Shown: positions 42,844-50,068 of the stretch, piece by piece
Numbering within the stretch: the first letter of the stretch is position 1
Layout: each line of letters begins with the position of its first letter
Assembly (NCBI RefSeq): GCF_042665545.1
Contig: NZ_JBHTCM010000018.1
Location: 1 to 64,000 of the forward strand
Source of the DNA: Rhodocista pekingensis
Lineage (GTDB): Bacteria; Pseudomonadota; Alphaproteobacteria; Azospirillales; Azospirillaceae
Direction of reading: 5' to 3'
DNA length: 64,000 nt
The notes under the pieces: generated by a model
Told to the model about the DNA's origin: nothing
Databases searched by the model: none
Seen by the model: only the letters and a program-made list of their open reading frames with translations
Program-made: the position numbers and the translations under genes

Positions 42844-43496
42844 GGCCTTCGCCGCGCCGTCCGCTGCCAGCGGCGCAGGGAGTCCCGGTCGTCCAGGTCG
42901 GCCAGCGGATCGGCCAGGGCCGTGGTCAGGCCCGCCCGCTCCAGCCGTTCCCGGCTGTCGGCCAGGGCCTGCGGGCTCGACCAGCGCACCCCGGCCAGCA
43001 GGTCCGTGCGCCGCGGCGGGCGGCGGAAGCCGATCAGCCAGTAGCCGCCGTCCTCGGACGGGCCGAACACGGCGTCCGCCCGCCGCAGCCGGGCCAGCGC
43101 CCGGGCCACCGCCGCCGCCGTGATCTCCGGGATGTCGCTGCCCACCAGCACCGCCGGTCCGCGCCGGCACCCGCCGGGACCGCCCGCGAGCCCGCGCAGC
43201 ATCCGCTCGCCCAGGTCGCCGCGCCCCTGCGGCTGCGTCTGCCAGGGCCGCGTCTGCCAGGGCCGCGTCTGGCAGTGCCGCGTCTGGCAGTGCCGCGGCC
43301 AGCCGGTCAGCGCCCGGTCGGGCGCCACCGCCAGCACGCAGTCCCAGCGCGGGTCGCGGCCCAGCCGGCGCAGCGTCGCGGCCAGACAGGCGCGGTAGAT
43401 GCGCAGCGCCTGCGCCTCCCCGATGCCGCGGGCCAGCCGGCGCTTCACCCGGCCCATGCGCGGCGCCTTCGCCAGCACGACGACCCGCGGCCTCAT
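42840..43496 (-). CDS. TIGR04282 family (DUF2064) glycosyltransferase
   Basis: 218-residue protein of the rSAM/selenodomain-associated transferase 1 group. V-V-V-L-A-K-A-P-R-M-G-R-V-K-R-R-L-A at the start, L-V-G-S-D-I-P and F-G-P-S-E-D-G-G-Y-W-L-I-G are family motifs. An insertion of pentapeptide repeats, H-C-Q-T-R and P-W-Q-T-R twice each, sits near residue 70 and comes from four 15-bp DNA repeats. It starts within the stop region of the TIGR04283 gene (ATGA overlap), and the two are commonly paired. Substrate unknown. Confidence 0.9.
   Translation of the reverse strand: MRPRVVVLAKAPRMGRVKRRLARGIGEAQALRIYRACLAATLRRLGRDPRWDCVLAVAPDRALTGWPRHCQTRHCQTRPWQTRPWQTQPQGRGDLGERMLRGLAGGPGGCRRGPAVLVGSDIPEITAAAVARALARLRRADAVFGPSEDGGYWLIGFRRPPRRTDLLAGVRWSSPQALADSRERLERAGLTTALADPLADLDDRDSLRRWQRTARRRP
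43235..43294. repeat. Four 15-bp tandem repeats inside a glycosyltransferase gene
   Basis: GCGTCTGCCAGGGCC twice and GCGTCTGGCAGTGCC twice, in tandem and in frame, encoding the P-W-Q-T-R and H-C-Q-T-R pentapeptides of the TIGR04282 gene. The region is an insertion relative to family members I recall. Confidence 0.85.
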
Positions 43497-44215
43497 CCGT
43501 ACACCCGCGCGATCAGTCGGGGCGGCACGCCCAGGTGCCAGAGGGCGAGGCAGCCCAGGTTGCGGGCCGAGCGGCGCCACCAGCCGTCGCGCCGCCAGCG
43601 CGCGGCGGAGGTGACGGCCGCGGCCCCCAGCGGGACCAGCCGCCGCCGGCCCAGCCGGCGCACCAGGTCCACATCCTCCATCAGCGGTAGCGGCCGGTAG
43701 CCGCCGACGGCGTCGTACAGGCGGCGGGACAGCAGCAGCCCCTGGTCGCCGTAGGGCAGGGCCAGGACCCGGCAGCGCCAGGCCACCAGCCGCTCCAGCC
43801 GGCGGGCCTGGGGCTCCGCCGCGTCCAGGGCGAAGCGGAACCAGCCGGCGCGGGCGTCGGCGTCCGGCCGGGCCAGAAAGGCCGCCACGGCATCGGCCCA
43901 GCCGGGGGCGGGCACCGTGTCGGCGTGCAGGAACAGCAGCCAGCCGCCCGTCGTCGCCGCGGCTCCGGCGGCAAGCTGGATGCCGCGTCCCCGCGGCGCC
44001 GCCAGCACCCGGCACCCGCGGGCTGCGGCCAGCGCCGCCGTGCCGTCGGTGGAGCCGCCGTCCACGACGACGATCTCCGCCCCCGGCCAGCCGGACAGGG
44101 CGTCCAGCGTGGCCGGCAGGGCGACCGCGGCGTTCAGCGCCGGGATCACCACGGACAGGGCGGGGGGAGCGGGGCACATGCTCCCCATATGCCCCGGCCC
44201 GGTCCGCCCGTCCAC
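43493..44215 (-). CDS. TIGR04283 family glycosyltransferase
   Basis: 240-residue GT2-type glycosyltransferase of the rSAM/selenodomain-associated transferase 2 group. The fold signature S-V-V-I-P-A-L-N, V-V-D-G-G-S-T-D-G-T, and F-L-H-A-D-T-V-P are present, with P-Y-G-D-Q-G-L-L-L-S-R and M-E-D-V-D-L-V-R-R-L later. It is followed by the TIGR04282 gene with a 4-nt overlap. Which lipid or sugar it modifies is unknown. Start 44215 is used; 44188 or 44179 would remove up to 12 residues. Confidence 0.9.
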   Translation of the reverse strand: MDGRTGPGHMGSMCPAPPALSVVIPALNAAVALPATLDALSGWPGAEIVVVDGGSTDGTAALAAARGCRVLAAPRGRGIQLAAGAAATTGGWLLFLHADTVPAPGWADAVAAFLARPDADARAGWFRFALDAAEPQARRLERLVAWRCRVLALPYGDQGLLLSRRLYDAVGGYRPLPLMEDVDLVRRLGRRRLVPLGAAAVTSAARWRRDGWWRRSARNLGCLALWHLGVPPRLIARVYG

Positions 44216-44218
44216 GGG

Positions 44219-45223
44219 TCAGTCCAGGGCGCGCCAGTCCGGCGTCCCCAGCTCCTCACGGAAGGCGAAGCGCCGGAGATGGTCGATCACCACCTGCTGG
44301 AGCCGCTCCAGCGTGGCCGCATCCTGGGCCGCGATCGTGATCCCCAGCGCCTCGGGCGTGGCGGTCAGCGTGCAGGTGTTGCCGTCGCCGAAGGGGATGT
44401 GGCCGCTGCCGGCATCGAAGCGGACATCGAAGCGGTGGCTCCAGTGCTTGCAGAGCTGGGCCAGATAACGCTCGGCGGTCGCCGTCGTGATGCTGGTCGT
44501 GGCGCGGACCATGGCGGTGTCCTCCGGGACGGCCGTCGGCAGGGCCTCGATCGCCGCGGCGGCGGCGTTCAGGGCGGCGGCGGCGGCGGCGATCTCCTGC
44601 GGCGTCAGCGACGGGCGGGAGAGGCGGTTGGCCAGGGCGCGCTTCAGCCCGTCCATGGCCGCCTCCACCTCCGGGATGCCGCGGTGGCGGTCGCGGATGC
44701 GGCGGGCACGTTGCAACGCCGTTTCCACCAGCGAGCGGTTCTCCTCCAGGAACAGCGCGCCGGCCGGGGTCAGGGTGTAGGGCTTACGGCCGCCCCCGCT
44801 CTCGTCGCGGGCGACATAGCCCAGATCCTCCAGCAGGCTCAGGGTCGGGTACATCATGCCGGGGCTGGGGTTGTAGGCGCCGCCCAGCAGGTCCGACATG
44901 GCGCGGATCAGCTCATAGCCGTGGCGCGGCTTCTCCGACAGCAGGTGCAGCGCCAGCAGGCGCGGGTCGCCCTGGTCCAGCAGCCGGCCGCGCCGCCCGC
45001 CGCCCTGCCGCCCGCCATGCCGGCCCCCCCGGGGCCCGCCCCAGGGGCCGTCCCCCTCGCCGCCGCCAGGGCGCCCGCCCCCCAAAGGGCCACCCCCCAA
45101 AGGTCCACCCTCGTAAGGTCCGCCGTCCCCGTCGCCGAAGCCGTGGGCGAAGCGGCGGCCGGGCAGGCCACAGCGGCCCGCCCGCCGATGCATCGCAAAA
45201 GCCTTCATCATCATCTCCCTCAT
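44219..45223 (-). CDS. PadR family transcriptional regulator fused to DUF2218
   Basis: 334-residue repressor-like protein. After a start region comes an unusual 60-residue Gly/Arg/Pro-rich stretch, then a PadR winged helix (L-L-A-L-H-L-L-S-E-K-P-R-H-G-Y-E-L-I ... G-M-M-Y-P-T-L-S-L-L-E-D-L-G-Y-V) at about 85-165, and a C-terminal DUF2218 domain with A-Q-L-C-K-H-W-S-H-R-F-D. DUF2218 is linked to siderophore and iron biology, so the regulator may sense iron or a related ligand. A perfect 12-bp palindrome at 45262-45273 upstream may be its own operator. ATG 45223 is used; ATG 45208 has AGGGAG at better spacing. Confidence 0.85.
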   Translation of the reverse strand: MREMMMKAFAMHRRAGRCGLPGRRFAHGFGDGDGGPYEGGPLGGGPLGGGRPGGGEGDGPWGGPRGGRHGGRQGGGRRGRLLDQGDPRLLALHLLSEKPRHGYELIRAMSDLLGGAYNPSPGMMYPTLSLLEDLGYVARDESGGGRKPYTLTPAGALFLEENRSLVETALQRARRIRDRHRGIPEVEAAMDGLKRALANRLSRPSLTPQEIAAAAAALNAAAAAIEALPTAVPEDTAMVRATTSITTATAERYLAQLCKHWSHRFDVRFDAGSGHIPFGDGNTCTLTATPEALGITIAAQDAATLERLQQVVIDHLRRFAFREELGTPDWRALD

Positions 45224-45261
45224 GGGGTCCTCATCGTTCCAGCATTCGATATGACGATGAA

Positions 45262-45273
45262 TAGATATATCTA
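45262..45273. promoter_or_regulatory. Palindromic operator upstream of the PadR-DUF2218 gene
   Basis: TAGATATATCTA is a perfect 12-bp palindrome in an AT-rich island 40 bases upstream of the PadR-like start codon. PadR proteins usually bind AT-rich palindromes and repress their own genes; this is the natural candidate site. The rest of the 330-bp gap to the next gene on the other strand holds no other gene. Confidence 0.55.
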
Positions 45274-45552
45274 AAACTGGAGTGGCGCAAGACCCGATCG
45301 GGCGCAAGGGGGGTAGCCGACGGCCCCGGCCCTGCGGCTGCCGTGTGAAATTTGCCGGTTGGCTGTTGCCTGTGGCGACCAGCGGCGTTGATGCAGGGCT
45401 GGAATCCGGGTAACGATTCGCCGCCGACCAGAGGGGGACCTATGCCGACCGGGGTACGCCGGAAATCGGCGCGCGCACCGTCGAAGGGGGCGACGGTCCC
45501 GCGGCGGACGAAAGACGGACAGCCGCCCGCACGCGAGCAGGAGACACGAGGA

Positions 45553-46428
45553 ATGACCCGCACATTCATTTCGATGGCGAAGACGGGCGGACAGGGCAAG
45601 ACCCTGGTGGCCCAGATGCTGGCGCTGCAACACGAGATCAAGGGCGTGCCGGTGAAGCTGGCCGCCGCCGACAGCGACACCCTCAACCAGCGCTCCAAGT
45701 TCGGCCGGCTGTTCCCCAACGTGAAGGAGCTGGGCATCGGCGAGGACCTGACGAAGGTCAAAAGCTCGACCGATCCGAACCTCGCCATCAAGTACTGGGA
45801 CGAGTTCGGCCGCACGCTCCTGGACGGCGGCTTCGTCATCGATGTCGGCGCCAACGTGGCGGCCGAGCTGTTCGCCTGGGCCGAGGCGCGCAACGCCGGC
45901 GCCCTGCTGCGCCGCCGCAACACCGCCCCGCTCGACCTGATCGTCGCCACCAAGGCGGAGTCGCAGGCGATCGAGGATGCCCGCGCGCTGTTGCAGTACA
46001 GCTTCGACAAGAACGAGTGGCTGCCGTTCGCGCGCCGCTTCGTCGTGCTGAACGAGGTCGCCGGCGGCTTCAGCCGCTATGAGAACGATCCCGCCTTCAA
46101 GCGCCTCAAGGCGTTCCAGGGCATGGGCGTCGGCCTGATCCAGATGAAGCGCTGCGAGTCGGACATCTGGGGCCTGCTGGAGAAGGAGTTCATCTCCGTC
46201 CGCGACGCGCTGAAGCTGAACGAGGTCGATCTGGAGAAGCGCTACGGCATCGATGTCTGGACCGGCCATGGCGGGCTGACCGACCTCAAGGCCTGGGCGG
46301 CGGAGACGCTGGCCGCCTTCGAGCGTGCCGGCCTGATGCCCGGTGCCCAGCTCGGCGGCCAGTTCGGTGCGCCGGCCGCCGCCCCGTTCAGCCCGCAGCC
46401 GGAGCCCCTGGGCATCGGCAGCAACTGA
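45553..46428 (+). CDS. P-loop ATPase of MinD/ParA-like type, function unknown
   Basis: 291-residue cytosolic protein. Right at the N-terminus is M-A-K-T-G-G-Q-G-K-T-L-V-A-Q-M-L, a Walker A in which G-G-Q-G-K-T follows a deviant lysine, and L-A-A-A-D-S-D-T-L-N-Q-R-S-K resembles the ParA switch. The remaining sequence does not match ParA, MinD or VirC1 clearly; a 50-residue Gln/Pro-rich C-terminus follows. ATG 45553 is near the P-loop; ATG 45442 has a better Shine-Dalgarno (GAGGGGG) and would add 37 basic residues. It sits alone between the PadR and FtsE-like genes. Confidence 0.7.
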   Translation: MTRTFISMAKTGGQGKTLVAQMLALQHEIKGVPVKLAAADSDTLNQRSKFGRLFPNVKELGIGEDLTKVKSSTDPNLAIKYWDEFGRTLLDGGFVIDVGANVAAELFAWAEARNAGALLRRRNTAPLDLIVATKAESQAIEDARALLQYSFDKNEWLPFARRFVVLNEVAGGFSRYENDPAFKRLKAFQGMGVGLIQMKRCESDIWGLLEKEFISVRDALKLNEVDLEKRYGIDVWTGHGGLTDLKAWAAETLAAFERAGLMPGAQLGGQFGAPAAAPFSPQPEPLGIGSN

Positions 46429-46543
46429 CCGGCCGGGCGCGGAACACCCCGTCCGCCGTACCTGTTCCGCCGTCCCCGCCCGCTGACCGGTCCACCGACA
46501 GGTCCGGGGCGGGGACGGCGCGTTTCCGGGGGGATGTGGAACC

Positions 46544-47368
46544 TTGGTCCGGTTCGAGAATGTGGGCCTGCGCTACGGGACGGGGCCCGAGGTGCTGCGC
46601 GACATCAGCTTCGAGCTGGCGGCCGGCTCCTTCCATTTCCTGACCGGCCCCACCGGGGCCGGCAAGTCCAGCCTGCTGAAGCTGCTGACCCTGTCCGAGC
46701 GGCCGTCGCGCGGGCTGGTCACGCTGTTCGGGCAGCAGCTTTCCAAGCTGCCGCGCGGCGCCCTGCCGGAGCTGCGCCGGCGCATCGGCGTGGTCTTCCA
46801 GGACTTCCGCCTGCTCGACCACATGACCGTGTTCGACAATGTGGCGCTGCCGCTGCGCATCGCCGGCACGGCCGACCGCCGCATCCAGGAGGCGGTGACC
46901 GACCTGCTGTCCTGGGTCGGGCTGGGCGACCGCATGCACCTGCTGCCGCCGGTGCTGTCGGGCGGTCAGAAGCAGCTCGTCGCCATCGCGCGCGCCGTCG
47001 TCACCAGCCCCCAGCTCATCGTCGCGGACGAGCCGACCGGCAACATCGACCGCGAGATGTCGCACAAGATCATGCGGCTGTTCATCGAGCTGAACAAGCT
47101 GGGCACCACGGTCGTCGTCGCCACCCACGACATGTATCTGGTGGACCGTTTGCAGAAGCCGGTGCTGGAACTGTACGAAGGCAAGCTGGCGGAGGCGTCG
47201 TGGTGGCTCTCGCCCGACCGCGCCGGCCGGCCCGCGCCGGAAGCGCCGCCGGACGGACCCGCCGCCGCGCCGTCGGACCCGCCCGACCCGCAGGCCGCCC
47301 CGCTGGACTCCCGGCCGGACCCCCGGCTGGACCCCCGGCTGGACCCCCGGCTGGACCCGTTGTTCTGA
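46544..47368 (+). CDS. FtsE-like ABC transporter ATP-binding protein
   Basis: 274-residue ABC ATPase close to FtsE, which with FtsX controls peptidoglycan hydrolases at the division site. Walker A G-P-T-G-A-G-K-S-S-L, the FtsE-typical F-Q-D-F-R-L-L, signature L-S-G-G-Q-K-Q-L-V-A-I-A, Walker B L-I-V-A-D-E-P-T-G-N-I-D and the switch His in A-T-H-D are present. It starts with TTG (46544), no in-frame ATG is available, and no ftsX follows; the next gene is on the other strand. The last 60 residues are Pro/Asp-rich and end in three 12-bp repeats coding for D-P-R-L. Confidence 0.8.
   Translation: MVRFENVGLRYGTGPEVLRDISFELAAGSFHFLTGPTGAGKSSLLKLLTLSERPSRGLVTLFGQQLSKLPRGALPELRRRIGVVFQDFRLLDHMTVFDNVALPLRIAGTADRRIQEAVTDLLSWVGLGDRMHLLPPVLSGGQKQLVAIARAVVTSPQLIVADEPTGNIDREMSHKIMRLFIELNKLGTTVVVATHDMYLVDRLQKPVLELYEGKLAEASWWLSPDRAGRPAPEAPPDGPAAAPSDPPDPQAAPLDSRPDPRLDPRLDPRLDPLF
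47318..47353. repeat. Three 12-bp repeats at the 3' end of the FtsE-like gene
   Basis: GACCCCCGGCTG occurs three times in tandem, in frame, encoding D-P-R-L units at the C-terminal tail of the FtsE-like protein. Confidence 0.9.
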
Positions 47369-47372
47369 CCGG

Positions 47373-48527
47373 TCAGGAGCGGGTGCCGTCCGCGGCCCGG
47401 ATCTGGTCCAGCAGGGCCGCCGTGGCGCGGCCGTCCACCGGCAGGCGGCGGTCCTTCTGGAAGGCGCGGATGGCCGCTTCGGTGCGCGGTCCGGTCAGCC
47501 CGTCGGGCCGCCCCATGGGATAGCCCAGGGCCTTGAGCCGGCGCTGCACCTCTGCCACCCCGGCACGGTCCAGCGCCCGGGGGCCGCCGTCGCCGGCCAC
47601 CCCGGTTCCGAGCGCGGCGGGGGACAGCGCCGGCAGGGCGGCCGCGACCTCGACATTGCGGCCGCCGTCGGCCAGCCGCTTCAGGGCCGCCACGGCGGTG
47701 CTGTCGCCCTCGGCGGCGGCCTGGGCGTACCAGGCGGCGGCCGTTTCCAGGTCGGGGGCGCCGTCCACCCCCTGTTCGTAGAGGATGCCGAGCATGAAGC
47801 GCGCCCGGTCCACCCCGGCGTCGGCCGCCAGCTCGAACCACTGCGCCGCCAGCGCCGGGTCGCGCTCCACCGCCGCGCCTTCGGCGAACAGCAGGCCCAG
47901 ATCGTACATGGCCTCGGCATGGCCCAGTTCGGCCGCCTTCACGTACCAGTCCAGCGCCCGGTCCATGTCCACCGGCAGGCCCAGCCCGCCGCGGTTCAGC
48001 GCGGCCAGCGACCAGCAGGCGTCCGCCTCGCCCGCCGCGGCGGCCTTCTCGTACCAGTAGAGCGCGCGCGGCAGGTCGGCCTCGCCCTCCAGCGAGCCGG
48101 AGGAGAGCCGGTCCGCCAGTTCGAGCTGCGCCGCCGCGTCCCCGGCGCGGGCGCGCTCCTCAAGGCCCAGCAGGGCGGAGTCGGTGCCGCCCGGCAGGGG
48201 TCTCGCCCCGGCGGCGGCCAGGGCCGCGGCGGTCGCCACCGCCGCCGGGGCTGCCGCGACAGTCCGCTTCTTCGCCAGGGTCTTCGCCGCCGGCTTGCCC
48301 GCCGCCTTCGCCGCGGCGGCCTTGTTCTGTGGCTTCGCGGCCTTGTTTTGCGGCTTCGCCGGGGCCGTCTTCGCGGCCTGGGGCTTCTGGGGCTTCGCCA
48401 CCGCCGGTCGGGCCGGCGGGACGGGCTTGGCGGGACCGGACGGTTTCGTCGCCGTCTCCGCCCGGGCGGGCAGGGCCGGGGCGGCGGCCAGCAGGGTGCA
48501 GATCAGAACGGCCAGAGTCCGGCGCAT
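47373..48527 (-). CDS. SEL1-repeat protein with peptidoglycan-binding domain
   Basis: 384-residue exported protein. A signal peptide (L-A-V-L-I-C-T-L-L-A-A-A-P-A-L-P-A-R-A) leads into a 70-residue Lys/Ala/Pro-rich linker, SEL1/TPR-like repeats at about 130-270 (A-L-Y-W-Y-E-K-A-A-A-A-G-E-A, A-L-D-W-Y-V-K-A-A-E-L-G, A-A-Q-W-F-E-L-A-A-D-A-G), and a C-terminal peptidoglycan-binding fold (V-Q-R-R-L-K-A-L-G-Y ... T-E-A-A-I-R-A-F-Q) ending L-L-D-Q-I-R. It is expected in the periplasm, attached to the wall. ATG 48527 follows a reading frame with no closer signal peptide. Confidence 0.88.
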   Translation of the reverse strand: MRRTLAVLICTLLAAAPALPARAETATKPSGPAKPVPPARPAVAKPQKPQAAKTAPAKPQNKAAKPQNKAAAAKAAGKPAAKTLAKKRTVAAAPAAVATAAALAAAGARPLPGGTDSALLGLEERARAGDAAAQLELADRLSSGSLEGEADLPRALYWYEKAAAAGEADACWSLAALNRGGLGLPVDMDRALDWYVKAAELGHAEAMYDLGLLFAEGAAVERDPALAAQWFELAADAGVDRARFMLGILYEQGVDGAPDLETAAAWYAQAAAEGDSTAVAALKRLADGGRNVEVAAALPALSPAALGTGVAGDGGPRALDRAGVAEVQRRLKALGYPMGRPDGLTGPRTEAAIRAFQKDRRLPVDGRATAALLDQIRAADGTRS

Positions 48528-48644
48528 TGCCGGCGTACTCCACGATTGCGGGGGGCGGGTCGACCGCACCCTAGCATGAATGCTCCCGGTGGCCACTCTG
48601 CCGATGCCCCGGCAGCGGCGGATTTCCGTGACATGCGCGGGCCG

Positions 48645-48673
48645 TTGCGCGGACCGGCGAGTCCGGGTATAAC
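48645..48673 (+). promoter_or_regulatory. Promoter of tRNA-Gln
   Basis: TTGCGC (48645-48650), a 17-base spacer and TATAAC (48668-48673) lie 19 bases upstream of the tRNA 5' end, the normal spacing for a stable RNA promoter. Confidence 0.7.
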
Positions 48674-48692
48674 CCCCGCCTCCCGCCGCGGA

Positions 48693-48767
48693 TGGGGCGT
48701 CGCCAAGCGGTAAGGCAGCGGTTTTTGGTACCGCCATTCCCAGGTTCGAATCCTGGCGCCCCAGCCA
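48693..48767 (+). tRNA. tRNA-Gln (anticodon TTG)
   Basis: Cloverleaf visible: acceptor TGGGGCG pairs with CGCCCCA, anticodon stem GCGGT/ACCGC flanks the loop TTTTGGT giving anticodon TTG, the T-loop has GGTTCGAATCC, and CCA is encoded at 48765-48767. Decodes CAA and CAG glutamine codons. A 9-bp copy of the 3' end (CCCCAGCCA) occurs at 49850-49858, at the far edge of the island that follows. Confidence 0.97.
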
Positions 48768-48786
48768 ACTTCACGTTGAAATACGA

Positions 48787-49185
48787 TCACTCCCCCTTGG
48801 GTACGGCGATTCCCAGATCGGCGCGCATGGCGACCTTCAGGTCCGCCTGCACTTTTGACCGCTGAGGGTGCGGGGAGCCGTCACTCAAGGGATTGGTCTC
48901 GAATAATTGGTCAATGTGGCGTTGGGCGGCAGCCGATGCGACGAGATCGCATACATTTCGACAATGACCGACATACAAGGCGGCTTCAGGGGTTCTCTCC
49001 ACCTCTGACCGATGCAATGCATTCAGCAAATTGACGTACGCTTCCTTCTTCTCCCGGAATCGCCGTTCGTCGAGCGCCGCCCGGCGCGACAGCCACGATT
49101 GAAGAAAACTGGTCACGATGCCGCCGACGATGCCGCCGACGCCAGCAGCCGACAGGATGGAGATAAGTGATCCCATTTCCGTCAC
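48787..49185 (-). CDS. Hypothetical membrane-anchored protein coupled to a toxin-antitoxin pair
   Basis: 132-residue protein of unknown function. A hydrophobic Gly-rich helix at residues 4-27 (L-I-S-I-L-S-A-A-G-V-G-G-I-V-G-G-I-V) is followed by a basic, helical and Glu/Arg-rich soluble part. The ATG overlaps the stop codon of the upstream antitoxin gene (ATGA), so it is translationally coupled to the module and likely part of it. Base composition is poorer in GC than the flanks. It ends 20 bases from tRNA-Gln, on the opposite strand. Confidence 0.7.
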   Translation of the reverse strand: MTEMGSLISILSAAGVGGIVGGIVTSFLQSWLSRRAALDERRFREKKEAYVNLLNALHRSEVERTPEAALYVGHCRNVCDLVASAAAQRHIDQLFETNPLSDGSPHPQRSKVQADLKVAMRADLGIAVPKGE

Positions 49186-49478
49186 GCCGCCTGCGACTTC
49201 CGATACGCCGCAGCGGTCGTCTCGGGTTCCTGTTCGATGACGGCGAGATAGGCCCGCACGGCGGGGGGCGGCATGGTGCGGCCGATTTCATATTGGCGGA
49301 GATTAGCCACGGGAATGCCGTAGCGTTCCGCGAATTCCGACTGGCTCACACCAAGCTGCTGCCGCAGACGCCTGATGCGCCGCCCTTGCAGGGCTTTTTC
49401 AAGGCCCTCAGCGCTGACTGGGCGATCTTCCGAATCGGAAGTATCGGCTTCAATCGCTATGATAGGCCCTTTCTTCAC
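49182..49478 (-). CDS. Helix-turn-helix antitoxin of a BrnT-like module
   Basis: 98-residue DNA-binding protein with a Cro/C1-type helix-turn-helix at about 40-75 (I-R-R-L-R-Q-Q-L-G-V-S-Q-S-E-F-A-E-R-Y-G-I). It overlaps the BrnT-like toxin gene by 29 nt and the following gene by 4 nt. Canonical BrnA antitoxins have a ribbon-helix-helix domain; HTH partners for BrnT-like toxins are also known, so this is a variant type II antitoxin. It should neutralise the toxin and repress the promoter at 49729-49757. Confidence 0.8.
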   Translation of the reverse strand: MKKGPIIAIEADTSDSEDRPVSAEGLEKALQGRRIRRLRQQLGVSQSEFAERYGIPVANLRQYEIGRTMPPPAVRAYLAVIEQEPETTAAAYRKSQAA

Positions 49479-49719
49479 GGTCGTTACTCCGTCTCACCGA
49501 AATGAAGCGCACTGCATCCCCGCGCCAGACATGCACGGCGGTATAAAGTTTGCCATCAACCATCCCGATGGCCTTGTGACGTTCCTCTTCGTCTTTCTTA
49601 CGGATCGTCGATAAAATCAAGACGTCAGGATCATCGAAAATCCGCGCTCCGAAGGCCAAGGAAAGCCCATGCTTTTCCCGATTGGCGGCATCTTTGACGG
49701 TGTCGAATTCGATTTCCAT
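49450..49719 (-). CDS. brnT: BrnT family type II toxin
   Basis: 89-residue protein of the BrnT family, RNase-like toxins with a RelE-type fold. Family pattern: E-F-D-x-x-K-D-A-A-N-R-E-K-H-G-L-S-L-A-F-G-A-R-I-F-D-D-P, E-E-R-H-K-A-I-G-M-V-D-G-K-L-Y-T-A-V-H-V and R-F-I-S-V-R-R-S-N-D-R-E-E-R. The toxin comes first in the operon, then the HTH antitoxin, as in brnTA. It is in the low-GC island next to tRNA-Gln. Confidence 0.92.
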   Translation of the reverse strand: MEIEFDTVKDAANREKHGLSLAFGARIFDDPDVLILSTIRKKDEEERHKAIGMVDGKLYTAVHVWRGDAVRFISVRRSNDREERAYHSD

Positions 49720-49728
49720 CCTCTGTGT

Positions 49729-49757
49729 ATTTTACATATGGAGCGGTGATGCGGCAA
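49729..49757 (-). promoter_or_regulatory. Promoter of the BrnT-like operon
   Basis: On the minus strand TTGCCG (49752-49757), 17 bases, TAAAAT (49729-49734). The -10 box ends only nine bases before the brnT ATG, so the leader would be very short, though AGAGG precedes the ATG. The remainder of the gap to 50068 has no gene that I can see; GC content rises sharply after about 49860. Confidence 0.5.
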
Positions 49758-50068
49758 GGTGGTTTCGGCTCATCGGTGTCTGCACCGGATCCAGAAGCGA
49801 CCTATCATTTCAGGCGAGCACACCATAAAAGTTCTATAAGCTTCCAGGACCCCAGCCATCCCGATCATGCCCTGCCCTTGATGCCGGTCGCTCGCCTCCC
49901 GCGGGAGCGGCAGGGGCGCCTTCGGGACGCGCGAAGACGGTCCCTCTTCCGCCGCCCCCTGGCCGCCCTGCGCCAGTGGGCCGGGGTGTAGGCGGGGTCC
50001 GTCACAGCCGGGCCGGGCGCGCGTCTTTCCTGGGGGGTGTTCCGCCCCCGGCGGGGACGGAGGGACGG

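Noticed and set aside
48693..49858. Calling 48765-49858 a definite integrative element with attL and attR
   Set aside because: Only nine exact bases are repeated and no integrase or excision gene is present; it is kept as a hypothesis in the findings.
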